From Cylindrospermum stagnale PCC 7417 (GTDB lineage Bacteria; Cyanobacteriota; Cyanobacteriia; Cyanobacteriales; Nostocaceae): a DNA stretch of 64,000 nucleotides. The position numbers were made by a program, and so were the translations under genes. Numbering within the stretch: position 1 is the stretch's first letter; every line of letters starts with the position of its first letter. Below the pieces are notes generated by a model, which saw only the letters and a program-made list of their open reading frames with translations, was not told the origin of the DNA and ran no database searches. Positions 50,538 through 59,392 of this stretch are shown one piece after another. The stretch lies in assembly GCF_000317535.1 (NCBI RefSeq), contig NC_019757.1, positions 2,868,501-2,932,500 on the forward strand, written 5' to 3'.

Positions 50538-50608
50538 GGAAGTTCGTAGTAAGGACTTTAGTCCTTAATATCTTTGTAGAGAGCGATAAATCGTTCACTA
50601 CAAACAAA
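50538..50608. repeat. Dispersed palindromic repeat
   Basis: AAGGACTTTAGTCCTT, followed by GTAGAGAGCGATAAATCGTTCACTAC, whose GCGAT/ATCG arms pair. It is related to the GTAGTGAGGGCTTTAGCCCT repeat at 6293-6338. It separates the DUF427 and MurL-like genes. Confidence 0.55.
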
Positions 50609-50644
50609 TTACCATTTTAAATTCAACTATCTCTACCTACTTAA

Positions 50645-52006
50645 ATGATGAAAATTGAAGTAATTAAAATAGATGAGTTGAAAATCCATGAACATCATTT
50701 AGATATTATCTATAGTGCAGATAAATTTAAATTCTGCACTAAAGTTTTCTATCATGATGTTTCATTTTCTGCGCTCAAGATAAAGTATCCTCAAAAACTT
50801 ATCGAGGGCATTGCTGCTCATATTGCCTTATTTGAAGGCATGAAATTATGTTCATTATTTCCTAAATATTACGATATTTCGGTAATTGCTGAACATCTAG
50901 AAAAGCCTGTTTTAGACTTATTTGGCAAGATATACCAAGGAGTATTTGCTCAACATTGGTATGAAAATAATGTTAGCGATTATCAACAACCAGAAATTAT
51001 CTATTCACAAGTTAGTTTAGAAAAAAGCAATCCTTTCCCCATATTAGGGGACAATTCTACCATCCTTGCGGGTTGTGGCGGTGGTAAAGATAGTATTTTA
51101 GCTATGAAAATGTTGCAAGAAGTAGATATTCCTTTTGCTTCAATGCAATATTCTCATAGTGTTTATGGTAAAGCTGATATTCAGCATAACTTAATTTCTG
51201 GAGTGCTAGAACATGTTAAGCCAGTTAAAAACCATAAAATTTCAATTTACGATGATTTTATTGATTTTCCCTTTCTCCAGCTATATTTTCCTGAAAATTC
51301 AGGAATTACTGTCCCGGAAACTCCAGTTTCTATCTTTGAATCCTTATTTATCATGCTGGATGGAGGATATCATTATTTATCTCTCGCTCATGAGAAAAGT
51401 GCTAATACTGGAAATTTGTTTTGGGAGGAATTAGGGCTAGAAGTTAACCATCAATGGGGGAAAAGTTTTGTCGCTGAACAAATTTTAGACCAATTTATTC
51501 GAGAAAACCTTTTATCTAATTTCCAATATTTCAGCCTTTTACAACCTATCTACGACTTCCGTATCTTTAAAAATTTTAGCAAATATCCCGAAGTTTTACC
51601 AAAAATTCATTCTTGTAATATTCAGAAGCCTTGGTGTAAGAAATGCCCTAAATGTGCTTATGTTTGGGTAGGATTAATGGCATTTTTTCAACCGGATATT
51701 GTCGATGCAGTTTTTGAGGTAAATTTGTTTAACGATGAAGATTTATTAACTACATTTCGGCAAATGGTAGGCTTAACTAAGCATACTCCGTTTGAATGTA
51801 TCGGCGAAATTGATGAAAGCCGATTGATGATAAAAAAATGTTTAGAGAAAGGTTTATCGGGTAAAGCATTGGATATGTTTGCTCAAGAAATTTTACCAGA
51901 CCCTGCAATTAATTGGCAAAAACTTGAAGCAAAATATGACCGTGTTTACCAGACAGAACACTCTATTCCAAATTGGTTATTCACTCAAATTGAGGGGAAT
52001 TTATGA
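50645..52006 (+). CDS. MurL-like PP-loop protein
   Basis: A 453-residue protein. The PP-loop GCGGGKDSILAMKML (about 143-157) would bind ATP for adenylation. Further blocks SLAHEKSANTGNLFW, VNHQWGKSFVAEQ, FSLLQPIYDFRI and CKKCPKCAYVWVGL match the pattern I know from MurL, the ATP-dependent UDP-MurNAc-L-Ala-L-Glu epimerase. No MurD2-type ligase, the usual partner, is nearby, so the substrate may differ; an amino-acid or peptide carboxylate is inferred. The Cys pairs may bind zinc. The stop overlaps the next start by four bases (ATGA), so it works with the radical SAM protein. Confidence 0.72.
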   Translation: MMKIEVIKIDELKIHEHHLDIIYSADKFKFCTKVFYHDVSFSALKIKYPQKLIEGIAAHIALFEGMKLCSLFPKYYDISVIAEHLEKPVLDLFGKIYQGVFAQHWYENNVSDYQQPEIIYSQVSLEKSNPFPILGDNSTILAGCGGGKDSILAMKMLQEVDIPFASMQYSHSVYGKADIQHNLISGVLEHVKPVKNHKISIYDDFIDFPFLQLYFPENSGITVPETPVSIFESLFIMLDGGYHYLSLAHEKSANTGNLFWEELGLEVNHQWGKSFVAEQILDQFIRENLLSNFQYFSLLQPIYDFRIFKNFSKYPEVLPKIHSCNIQKPWCKKCPKCAYVWVGLMAFFQPDIVDAVFEVNLFNDEDLLTTFRQMVGLTKHTPFECIGEIDESRLMIKKCLEKGLSGKALDMFAQEILPDPAINWQKLEAKYDRVYQTEHSIPNWLFTQIEGNL

Positions 52007-53565
52007 GATTAACATCTAACAATACTCCGACAATTGGACTGATTGAAGTGCCTGCTCTAGGACTATATGATCCAGATGGACACAACTGGACGGCGCTATA
52101 TAGACGTAACACTTTACTGAGCAAGCAAGTTTTGCTGGCAGATTTGCAAGCGGGTGGGTTCGATGCCAGACTAGTTAACCTCAAAGATGGCGATCGCAGA
52201 GAACCATTCGGAGAAGTAACTTGGAAAGGCATGAAGTTGACCAAAGCCTATGTAGGGCAGCGGATTTTCGATCTCGATCCTCAAACCTATGATGCCTGGG
52301 GAGTAACAGTTAACTTCACCCAAGAACGCCAAGTAACCTGTATGGTAATCGCTCATCTTGCCAGTAAAGGCAAGCCAGTGGTTGTAGGTGGTTCCGATGC
52401 CATTGCGGAACCCAAACACTACTTAGAAGCAGGGGCAACAGCCATAGTGATTGACAAATCTGGTGCAGCCAATTGGCCGATTTTTGACTACGTACTGGGG
52501 CGGACTCCACGAGAGCCGCTTAGTGGTGTGATCTTGGCTGATGGTACTTATTATCCAGTGCGTACTAAAGCCATGAGTCCAGATGAGTGGGCAATACCAT
52601 CAGTGGAAGTGGCCAGGCAATGTTTGGGTACAGAATACTCAGAGGAGCCTTTTATCGAAAATTTAGTACCTATAGGCTCGGTATATCCTGACATTGGGTG
52701 CGATCGCAAATGTGACTTTTGCCAGACTCCAACTTACACATCAGGCTATCGGCGAATGTCCCCGGAAACAACCCTCAAATGGATTGCGCGTCAGAAAGAA
52801 GCCGGGGCGCGTTGCACAGTCATGGGTTCCGATCAATTCCTCGGCCGCGTTCTCTTTCCAGGGGGTAAAGAAGAAATTCTAGAGATTACCACAGCAGCAA
52901 GAGAGATGGGAATGCCGCTGTTGTGGCCCAATGGTTTAGAACTGAGAAAGGCAACTTTAGGCAGGGGACGCAACTATGAGCATACTGACCTCACACCTGA
53001 TGAAGAACTGATCGAAGCACTTTGGGGTTGGGATGGCAAAGTTGGCGGCTTTCTGGGTTACATTCCCGCTGAACGTCCAGTTTTTGGCAGAGAATCCTAT
53101 AGCAAGCTTCTCCCCTGGAAACAGCATTGTGAAATGATGCAACTAATTGTCCAAGCTGGTCTACCCGTGATTGTCTATGGTCTAATCATTGGCTTTCCCG
53201 ATGACAACCACGAGAGTTTACTCCGTCTTGAGGAAGCAGTCTTGGAACTTCATCAGCAACTCAGGGCGATTAATCCAGCACTGGAATTTCAAGTAGCAGC
53301 CTATTCTATCTCCCCCATACCAGGAACACCCCAAGGTGAGAACATCCGCAAGTCCGGTTTGTTGCGCTTTGATGATCCCTCTATTATCGGCGGGTTCTGG
53401 ACACCAAGTTGCGATACCCAGCATCTCAGCTACGAAGATATTTCCGAGTGGCAATTTCGTTTGACTAAAATCGGTAAAGCCGAGTCTAAATTGATCAACT
53501 ATCACGGGGGATTAACAAAGATATCTACTGGTGCTAAACAAAGAACAAGTGACGCAAAAGTTTAA
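52003..53565 (+). CDS. B12-binding-type radical SAM protein
   Basis: A 520-residue protein. Residues about 60-170 resemble a cobalamin-binding domain (FDLDPQTYDAWGVTVNF, KPVVVGGSDAIAEPKHYLEAGATAIV). The radical SAM cluster motif is IGCDRKCDFCQTPTYTSGYR (CxxxCxxC), followed by the TIM-barrel parts VMGSDQFLGR and VIVYGLIIGFPDDNHESLLRL, and YSISPIPGTP. It probably performs a methyl transfer or rearrangement on a small molecule. It is translationally coupled to the MurL-like gene and ends just before a strong terminator, so it is last in the run starting at egtB or at the MurL-like gene. Confidence 0.88.
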   Translation: MRLTSNNTPTIGLIEVPALGLYDPDGHNWTALYRRNTLLSKQVLLADLQAGGFDARLVNLKDGDRREPFGEVTWKGMKLTKAYVGQRIFDLDPQTYDAWGVTVNFTQERQVTCMVIAHLASKGKPVVVGGSDAIAEPKHYLEAGATAIVIDKSGAANWPIFDYVLGRTPREPLSGVILADGTYYPVRTKAMSPDEWAIPSVEVARQCLGTEYSEEPFIENLVPIGSVYPDIGCDRKCDFCQTPTYTSGYRRMSPETTLKWIARQKEAGARCTVMGSDQFLGRVLFPGGKEEILEITTAAREMGMPLLWPNGLELRKATLGRGRNYEHTDLTPDEELIEALWGWDGKVGGFLGYIPAERPVFGRESYSKLLPWKQHCEMMQLIVQAGLPVIVYGLIIGFPDDNHESLLRLEEAVLELHQQLRAINPALEFQVAAYSISPIPGTPQGENIRKSGLLRFDDPSIIGGFWTPSCDTQHLSYEDISEWQFRLTKIGKAESKLINYHGGLTKISTGAKQRTSDAKV

Positions 53566-53630
53566 CTACTGGCGGCAGATTTGCCATTTTCTACAGATTC
53601 AGATATCTCTAAAGTTTAGAGTTAAACAAA

Positions 53631-53659
53631 ATCCCCGACTTCTCTGAGAAGTCGGGGAT
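53631..53659. terminator. Strong bidirectional terminator
   Basis: Perfect 14-bp stem ATCCCCGACTTCTC/GAGAAGTCGGGGAT with a single-base T centre, followed by TTTTC on the right and preceded by AAAA on the left. It lies between the convergent radical SAM and osmoprotectant transporter genes. Confidence 0.9.
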
Positions 53660-53662
53660 TTT

Positions 53663-55195
53663 TCATAATTGAGATTTAGACTTGAGCCACTCAGTAACAA
53701 CTTGTTCAACGGGACGAGATTGATTATCTACTTGATAATTCATCTTTTGTATTTCTTCAGTCGAAACTAACCCAGCCAATTGATTGATAGTTTTGCGTAA
53801 CTCTGGATATTTTTTCAGCGTTGCTTGATTAAAAACAGGAACAGCTTGATAAGGTGGGAAATATTTTTTGTCATCTTCTAAAATGACTAACTTCAGCACA
53901 GGAATCAAGGCATCTGTAGAATTTGCGGCGATGAAATCTACTTTTTTTTCTGCTAAAGCTTGATACATCACTCCTAACTCCATTTGTTGAGGAGGTTTAG
54001 TAAACTTTAAGTTATAAGTCTTCGCTAACCCTCGATAGCCGTCTTCTCGTGCGAAAAATTCATATCCAAAGGCTGCTTGCCATTGAGGAGCATATTTGGC
54101 TACTTCGGTAAGAGTTTTGATCTGCAACCGTTTAGCATCATCACCTCGAATAATCATTGCATAAGTACTATTTACTCCCAACGGCTGCATAATTTCTAAT
54201 TTAAATTGCTGGTTGTAGTCTTGCTTGACTTTGTCATAGACAACTTGAGGATTACTGACAGGTTTCTGTTTCAAGATAGCTGTCAATGACGTTCCTGTAT
54301 ATTCTACATAGCCAGCAATTTTGCCTGCTTTCACAGCTTCATGACAGATTAAAGTTCCCCCTAAATTGAAGCGTCGGTCAACCTTTAATTTAGTATGGGA
54401 TTCAATTTGTTGAGCAAGTAATTCTCCTAAAATCACTTGTTCAGTGAAATTTTTAGAGCCAATAATAATGGTTGGTGGTGTTTGTTGATAGGCAAGGGCT
54501 ATTAATCCAATAAGCAGTAAGGCTAATATGCCAAAAACAATGCCAAGTTGGCGATTAACTTTTCCCTTTTTGTCTCTTTGCAATGTCAACCGTTTTTCTA
54601 CCCATCCCAAGCCTAAATCTGCACCTAAGGCGATGATAGCGGCGGGTATGGCTCCGGCTAAAATTAATTCATTATTAACCGTAGAAATTCCCCGAAAAAT
54701 AAACACCCCCAAACCACCGCCACCAATCGCCGCCGCAATGGTGGCAATTCCCACAGAAATCACCGTTGCTACCCGCACTCCTGCCAAAATCACCCCTGAG
54801 GCTAGGGGAATTTCTACCTGAAATAGCAATTGCCAGTCTGTCATCCCCATTCCTCTTCCTGCTTCTCGAATCGCCGGATCGACGTTATTAATGCCGATAT
54901 AGGTATTGCGAATCAGGGGGAGCAAAGCATAGAGAGTCAAGGCGACAATGGCCGGAACTTTGCCAATTCCGCCGATAAAGGGCACAGAAATCAGGAAGCC
55001 AAAGATGGCTAAACTGGGAATGGTTTGCAGGGCGTTAGCTAAACCGAGAACGGGTTGGGCGAGTTTTGGTTGACGAGTGATGAGAATGCCTAAGGGAATG
55101 CCGATGGAGATGGCCACTAGCATGGCGATCGCCACTAATATTAAATGTTCCCCGGTATGGAGAAGGATTTCTGGGGCGTATTGGGTTAAAAACAA
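53663..55195 (-). CDS. Osmoprotectant ABC permease / substrate-binding fusion
   Basis: A 510-residue protein joining a permease (residues 1-220, about six helices; ISIGIPLGILITRQPKLAQPVLGLANALQTIPSLAIFGF, and the EAA-type loop EAGRGMGMTDWQLLFQVEIPLA) to an OpuAC-like substrate-binding domain (about 245-510; IIIGSKNFTEQVILGELLAQ, YVEYTGTSL, DFIAANSTDALI). Such QAT-family fusions import glycine betaine, choline or similar quaternary amines. It is read with the ATPase gene 15 bp upstream. Substrate choice cannot be assigned. Confidence 0.93.
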   Translation of the reverse strand: MFLTQYAPEILLHTGEHLILVAIAMLVAISIGIPLGILITRQPKLAQPVLGLANALQTIPSLAIFGFLISVPFIGGIGKVPAIVALTLYALLPLIRNTYIGINNVDPAIREAGRGMGMTDWQLLFQVEIPLASGVILAGVRVATVISVGIATIAAAIGGGGLGVFIFRGISTVNNELILAGAIPAAIIALGADLGLGWVEKRLTLQRDKKGKVNRQLGIVFGILALLLIGLIALAYQQTPPTIIIGSKNFTEQVILGELLAQQIESHTKLKVDRRFNLGGTLICHEAVKAGKIAGYVEYTGTSLTAILKQKPVSNPQVVYDKVKQDYNQQFKLEIMQPLGVNSTYAMIIRGDDAKRLQIKTLTEVAKYAPQWQAAFGYEFFAREDGYRGLAKTYNLKFTKPPQQMELGVMYQALAEKKVDFIAANSTDALIPVLKLVILEDDKKYFPPYQAVPVFNQATLKKYPELRKTINQLAGLVSTEEIQKMNYQVDNQSRPVEQVVTEWLKSKSQL

Positions 55196-55210
55196 GGTTA
55201 AATCCTTAAA

Positions 55211-55969
55211 TTAAGCGCTGTTTTCCCAAGCATTCAAACAAGCAATAAAAGCCTTGGCCTCTGGATGTTGGGATTGGAGGAATTCTGCCTTCGTTCCCAG
55301 AAAAACTAAATTCCCTTCATACATCAACCCAATTCGAGTCGCCAGAAAGAAAGCTTCTTGAATGTCGTGGGTGACAAAGATAACTGTTTTTCCCAGTTGC
55401 TTTTGCAAGTGATGGAACTGTTGTTGTAATTCTAGGCGAGTGATGGGATCGAGTGCCCCAAAAGGCTCATCCATCAATAATATAGGCGGGTCGGCAGCTA
55501 ATGCCCTGGCCACACCAACTCGCTGACGCTGACCGCCAGATAGCTGATTTGGATAACGGTGGGCAAATGTTTCCGGATCTAAATCAACTAAGTGTAACAT
55601 TTCATAGACTCGCGCCTCAATCCGCTGTTGTGTCCACTTTTCTAGAGAGGGGACAAGTGCAACATTTTCGCCGACGCTAATGTGGGGAAACAAGCCGATG
55701 TCCTGGATAACGTAGCCGATGCGCCGCCGCAGTTGAATGGCATCCCAGTCAGTTGTAGGGCGATTGTTGACTAAAACTTGCCCTTGAGTGGGTATGAGGA
55801 GGTGATTGATTAATTTTAAGGTGGTGGTTTTGCCGCTACCACTGCGTCCTAGTAAGACGAGGGCTTCCCCTTGGTAGATGGTGAGATTTAAGTGAGATAA
55901 CAGGGTACGGCGATTAATTTGGAAGCTGACATCCCGAAACTCAACGGCAATTTCTGGTGCTGGGGACAT
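55211..55969 (-). CDS. Osmoprotectant ABC ATP-binding protein
   Basis: A 252-residue ATPase of the quaternary-amine uptake family. Walker A LLGRSGSGKTTTLKL (about 35-49), Q-loop YVIQDIGLFPHISV, signature QLSGGQRQRVGVARAL, Walker B ILLMDEPFGALDP and H-loop VIFVTHDIQEA are all intact. The C-terminal CBS domains of OpuAA/OpuCA types are missing. It drives the permease fusion next to it (operon, 15-bp spacing). Confidence 0.94.
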   Translation of the reverse strand: MSPAPEIAVEFRDVSFQINRRTLLSHLNLTIYQGEALVLLGRSGSGKTTTLKLINHLLIPTQGQVLVNNRPTTDWDAIQLRRRIGYVIQDIGLFPHISVGENVALVPSLEKWTQQRIEARVYEMLHLVDLDPETFAHRYPNQLSGGQRQRVGVARALAADPPILLMDEPFGALDPITRLELQQQFHHLQKQLGKTVIFVTHDIQEAFFLATRIGLMYEGNLVFLGTKAEFLQSQHPEAKAFIACLNAWENSA

Positions 55970-56043
55970 GAGAGTTTGGTTAAATGAATAAAGAGCGGCT
56001 TGTCGTCATGCGATCGCCAATTTCACATTCATACATTTCTCAA

Positions 56044-56115
56044 AGCGGGCGATGGGACTCGAACCCACGACATTCTGCATGGGAAGCAGACATTCTACCA
56101 CTGAATTACACCCGC
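56044..56115 (-). tRNA. trnG: tRNA-Gly (anticodon CCC)
   Basis: On the minus strand, acceptor GCGGGTG pairs with CGCCCGC (one G-U), with D-stem ATTC/GAAT, anticodon stem TCTGC/GCAGA around loop TTCCCAT (anticodon CCC), and T-arm GTGGG-TTCGAGT-CCCAT. CCA is not encoded, as is usual in cyanobacteria. The discriminator base is U. It is 72 nt with no intron. Confidence 0.95.
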
Positions 56116-56157
56116 GAGGCGTTGTTAGCTCAGTTGAGGCTAACAAGCATTATATCA

Positions 56158-59100
56158 TTATTTGCTAATTGTCGAAACAGGTTTTTCGCTGGTAGGGGGC
56201 AGATTGATTACTTCTGGCTCAACTACTGGGGGACGAGGACGCTTTCTGCCAAAGCCATAACGGAATATTCCCAAAATCCAATCTTGGAAGTTGTCAATAT
56301 AGCTAAAAATCACAGGTACAACCACCAGGGTTAACAGCGTCGAAGTTGTGAAACCTCCCATAATGGCGATTCCCATTGGTTGACGGACTTCTGAACCGAT
56401 ACCAATACCCAAGGCTAAAGGTAAGATACCGACAATTGTGGCGAGAGAAGTCATCATAATTGGACGTAGTCGGGAAACACCAGCTTCTATGAGTGCTTCT
56501 CGTTGGGTTTTACCTTCCTGCATATTGATGATTGTATAGTCCACCAAGAGAATGGAGTTTTTGGTGACAATCCCCAACAGCAGCACAATCCCAATCAGGG
56601 CATAGATTCCCAAGGGTTTTTGCATCACCATCAAGGCGATTAGTGCGCCACCTAAAGAAAAAGGTAACGCTGCCATAATCGACAAGGGATGGAGAAAGTT
56701 GTTATATAGCAAGACGAGAATCGCATAGATACACATCAGTGCTAGGGCTAGGGCAAGACCAAAGCGACTGAAGATGTCTTGCATAATTTTCGCACCACCG
56801 GAAGATTGCTGTGCTACTCCTGACGGTAGGTTTAGCATCACCGGTAATTTGTTGACAGCTTGCACACCTTCACCCAAGGAAATACCTTGTAAGTTAGCTT
56901 CTACAGCAACTTGACGGGCGCGATCATAACGGTTAATTGTTGCCGGGCCACTACCAAAGCGGATCTCTGCAACTGCCCCTAATGATACTAAATTGCCGTT
57001 GGTGGCAGGGACTTGGAGATTTTTGATTGTGTTGATGTCTGCGCGTGCTCTGGGGTCGATTTGTACCCGAATCGGAATTTGGCGATCGCTTAAATTGTAT
57101 TTAGCCAAGTTGGCCTCATTGTCGCCGATAGTAGCGAGGGAGGCTGTCCGGGCTATCGATCTGACTGTCACCCCCAAATCTGCTGCCCGTTGGGGATTGG
57201 GAATAACTAATATTTCAGGTTTTACCAAACTCGCACTGGAAGCGACTTCCACCAAACCGCGTACAGATCGCATCTGCGTTTCTAGGGCATCAGCCGCTTG
57301 AGTCAAGGCTTGGGGATTTTCACTTCTGAGGACTATAGATAAATCCTTGTTACTACCACCTGGCCCCTGACTTTGAAAACTGATTCTAGCTCCCGGTATT
57401 TGCCCAAATAGAGGGCGTATTTCTTCCTGAAACTGTTTTTGATTGATTTTCCGTTCTTCCTTGGGTTTGAGAGTAATGGCCAAGGAGGCAGAATTAATCT
57501 CTTCTGTGGCTAGCACCCCGACAACATTGGGATTTTCTCTGATGGTATTCGTTAACTGTGTGACTACCTTGTTGACGTCTGCCAAAGTGGAACCGGGCGG
57601 TACTTCCACAGAAACGTTAGAAATGCCAAAGTCACCATCATCCACAAAACCCTTGGGAATCAAAGGTACTAGCATCAGACTGGCAACGAAAAAAGCGATC
57701 GCGATCGCCATTGTCGTTAATCTGTGGCGTAATGCCCACTGAAGAAGGGATTTATAGGGTTTAAAGCCAGTGTTGGTTGCTTTGTGTTGAGAGCTAAAAG
57801 GAAGTGTAAATCTAAAATTGAAAAAACGAATGACTTTAGGCTTTTTCGACTTTTGAATTATCTCTTTATCCTTCATCAGGTAAGCCCCCATCATCGGCGT
57901 TACCATCCGGGCGACAACAGTTGAGAAAATCGTCGAAACGGCAACGGTAACGCCAAAAGGTTGAAAAAACTGCCCTGGAATGCCACCCATAAAGGCAACC
58001 GGCAGAAACACGGCAATAATGGTTGCTGCCGAAGCGATTACGGCTAATCCCACTTCATCAGAAGAATCAAAAGCTGCTTCCCAGGAAGATTTCCCCATTG
58101 CCATGTGCCGTTCCATGTTTTCGATTTCCACAACGGCATCATCCACCAAGTTACCTACCGCCAATGCTAAGGCTAACAACGTCATGTTGTTGAGGGTGTA
58201 ACCAAGGGCCTGCTGCACCGCAAAGGTGGGAATCATCGACAAAGGCAGGGCGACTGCGGTAATTAATGTAGCTCGCCAGTCCCGTAAAAATAACATGATC
58301 ACGATTACCGCCAACACCGAAGCCTGAATCAATTCATCAATGGTGCTTTGATAAGATTGACGAACAATGTCGGCTCTTGTAAAAATCAAATCCAGCTTCA
58401 CATCGGCAGGAAGTGTTTTTTGCAGTTCTTTGACTGCTGCTTTCACCCCTTCTTCTACTGTCACCAAGACGCTGCCAGTACTGCGTAACACTTGGAAAGC
58501 GACCACAGGCTGATTATTCAAGCGTGCAGATTGACGCACGTCGCCATATTTATCTTCTACGGTTCCCAAGCTGGACAAAGGGATAGAACCGCCCCCAGGA
58601 AGCAGGATTTCGTAGGTTCCCAAATCATCTACACTCTTAGCACTACCTAGGGTGCGGATGGTTTGTTCACTACCACCAACTTCAGCCCGTCCCCCTGGTA
58701 AATTAATATTCAAATTCCGGATTTGGTCGTTGACTTGGGTGGCGGTGATGCCTAGAGATTGTAAGCGGTTTGGATCAAGGTTAATCCGGATTTCTCGGTC
58801 AACTCCACCCACACGCTTAATTTGGGCTACACCCTTGACTGCTAATAAAGCGCGGCTAATGGTTTGGTCTACGAGATTGCTTAATTCTTCTACAGAACGC
58901 TGGTCAGATTTTACCGCGTAGGTGATGACTGGGCCGCCGGCAAATTCCAGACGTTGGATAATTGGCTCGTTGATTTCTTGGGGGAGGTTTTGGCGAATTT
59001 GGGAGACAGCGTTGCGGACATCATTGGTGGCGCGATCGCTATCAGTGCCCAAAAGAAAATTGATGATCGTCCTGGATGAGCCGTCAGTCACCGTGGAGAT

Positions 59101-59346
59101 CATGTTATCAATATTGCCCAACCCAGCGACGGCATCTTCAACTTTTTTCGTCACTTGAGATTCAAGTTCTGCCGGGCCTGCTCCTGGTTGTGTTACCGTC
59201 ACCGTCACGGTTGGCACGTCAATATTCGGGTTGATATCAATCCCCAAGGTGGTAAAAGAGAACCAACCGATTACCGTCAAAATTAAAAATATAACTATTG
59301 TCGGAACAGGTTTTTTAATCGACCAAGCTGAGATATTGAAGGACAT
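56158..59346 (-). CDS. RND (HAE1-type) efflux pump inner-membrane subunit
   Basis: A 1062-residue AcrB/MexB-like drug/proton antiporter with 12 helices and two large periplasmic loops. Seen: start WSIKKPVPTIVIFLILTVIGW, LGIDINPNIDVPTVTV, QPGAGPAELESQVTKKVEDAV, the proton-relay DD in LALAVGNLVDDAVVEIEN (helix 4), GIPGQFFQPFGVTVA and SILLVDYTI..MQEGKTQREALIEAG (helix 10-11). It works as a trimer with a periplasmic adaptor and a TolC-like outer membrane channel. The adaptor is the gene directly upstream; no TolC is seen here. Confidence 0.96.
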   Translation of the reverse strand: MSFNISAWSIKKPVPTIVIFLILTVIGWFSFTTLGIDINPNIDVPTVTVTVTQPGAGPAELESQVTKKVEDAVAGLGNIDNMISTVTDGSSRTIINFLLGTDSDRATNDVRNAVSQIRQNLPQEINEPIIQRLEFAGGPVITYAVKSDQRSVEELSNLVDQTISRALLAVKGVAQIKRVGGVDREIRINLDPNRLQSLGITATQVNDQIRNLNINLPGGRAEVGGSEQTIRTLGSAKSVDDLGTYEILLPGGGSIPLSSLGTVEDKYGDVRQSARLNNQPVVAFQVLRSTGSVLVTVEEGVKAAVKELQKTLPADVKLDLIFTRADIVRQSYQSTIDELIQASVLAVIVIMLFLRDWRATLITAVALPLSMIPTFAVQQALGYTLNNMTLLALALAVGNLVDDAVVEIENMERHMAMGKSSWEAAFDSSDEVGLAVIASAATIIAVFLPVAFMGGIPGQFFQPFGVTVAVSTIFSTVVARMVTPMMGAYLMKDKEIIQKSKKPKVIRFFNFRFTLPFSSQHKATNTGFKPYKSLLQWALRHRLTTMAIAIAFFVASLMLVPLIPKGFVDDGDFGISNVSVEVPPGSTLADVNKVVTQLTNTIRENPNVVGVLATEEINSASLAITLKPKEERKINQKQFQEEIRPLFGQIPGARISFQSQGPGGSNKDLSIVLRSENPQALTQAADALETQMRSVRGLVEVASSASLVKPEILVIPNPQRAADLGVTVRSIARTASLATIGDNEANLAKYNLSDRQIPIRVQIDPRARADINTIKNLQVPATNGNLVSLGAVAEIRFGSGPATINRYDRARQVAVEANLQGISLGEGVQAVNKLPVMLNLPSGVAQQSSGGAKIMQDIFSRFGLALALALMCIYAILVLLYNNFLHPLSIMAALPFSLGGALIALMVMQKPLGIYALIGIVLLLGIVTKNSILLVDYTIINMQEGKTQREALIEAGVSRLRPIMMTSLATIVGILPLALGIGIGSEVRQPMGIAIMGGFTTSTLLTLVVVPVIFSYIDNFQDWILGIFRYGFGRKRPRPPVVEPEVINLPPTSEKPVSTISK

Positions 59347-59392
59347 CGCAGAATTTTAAAGAAAGAGATTTTGGTTTGATTGTCTACAGTTA

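Noticed and set aside
50645-52006. 7-cyano-7-deazaguanine synthase (QueC) or tRNA-thiolation PP-loop enzyme
   Set aside because: The PP-loop is shared, but the downstream NHQ/KS and FSLLxP blocks and length fit the MurL group better.
56044-56115. tRNA-Gly with GCC anticodon
   Set aside because: The loop reads TTCCCAT, giving CCC at positions 34-36.
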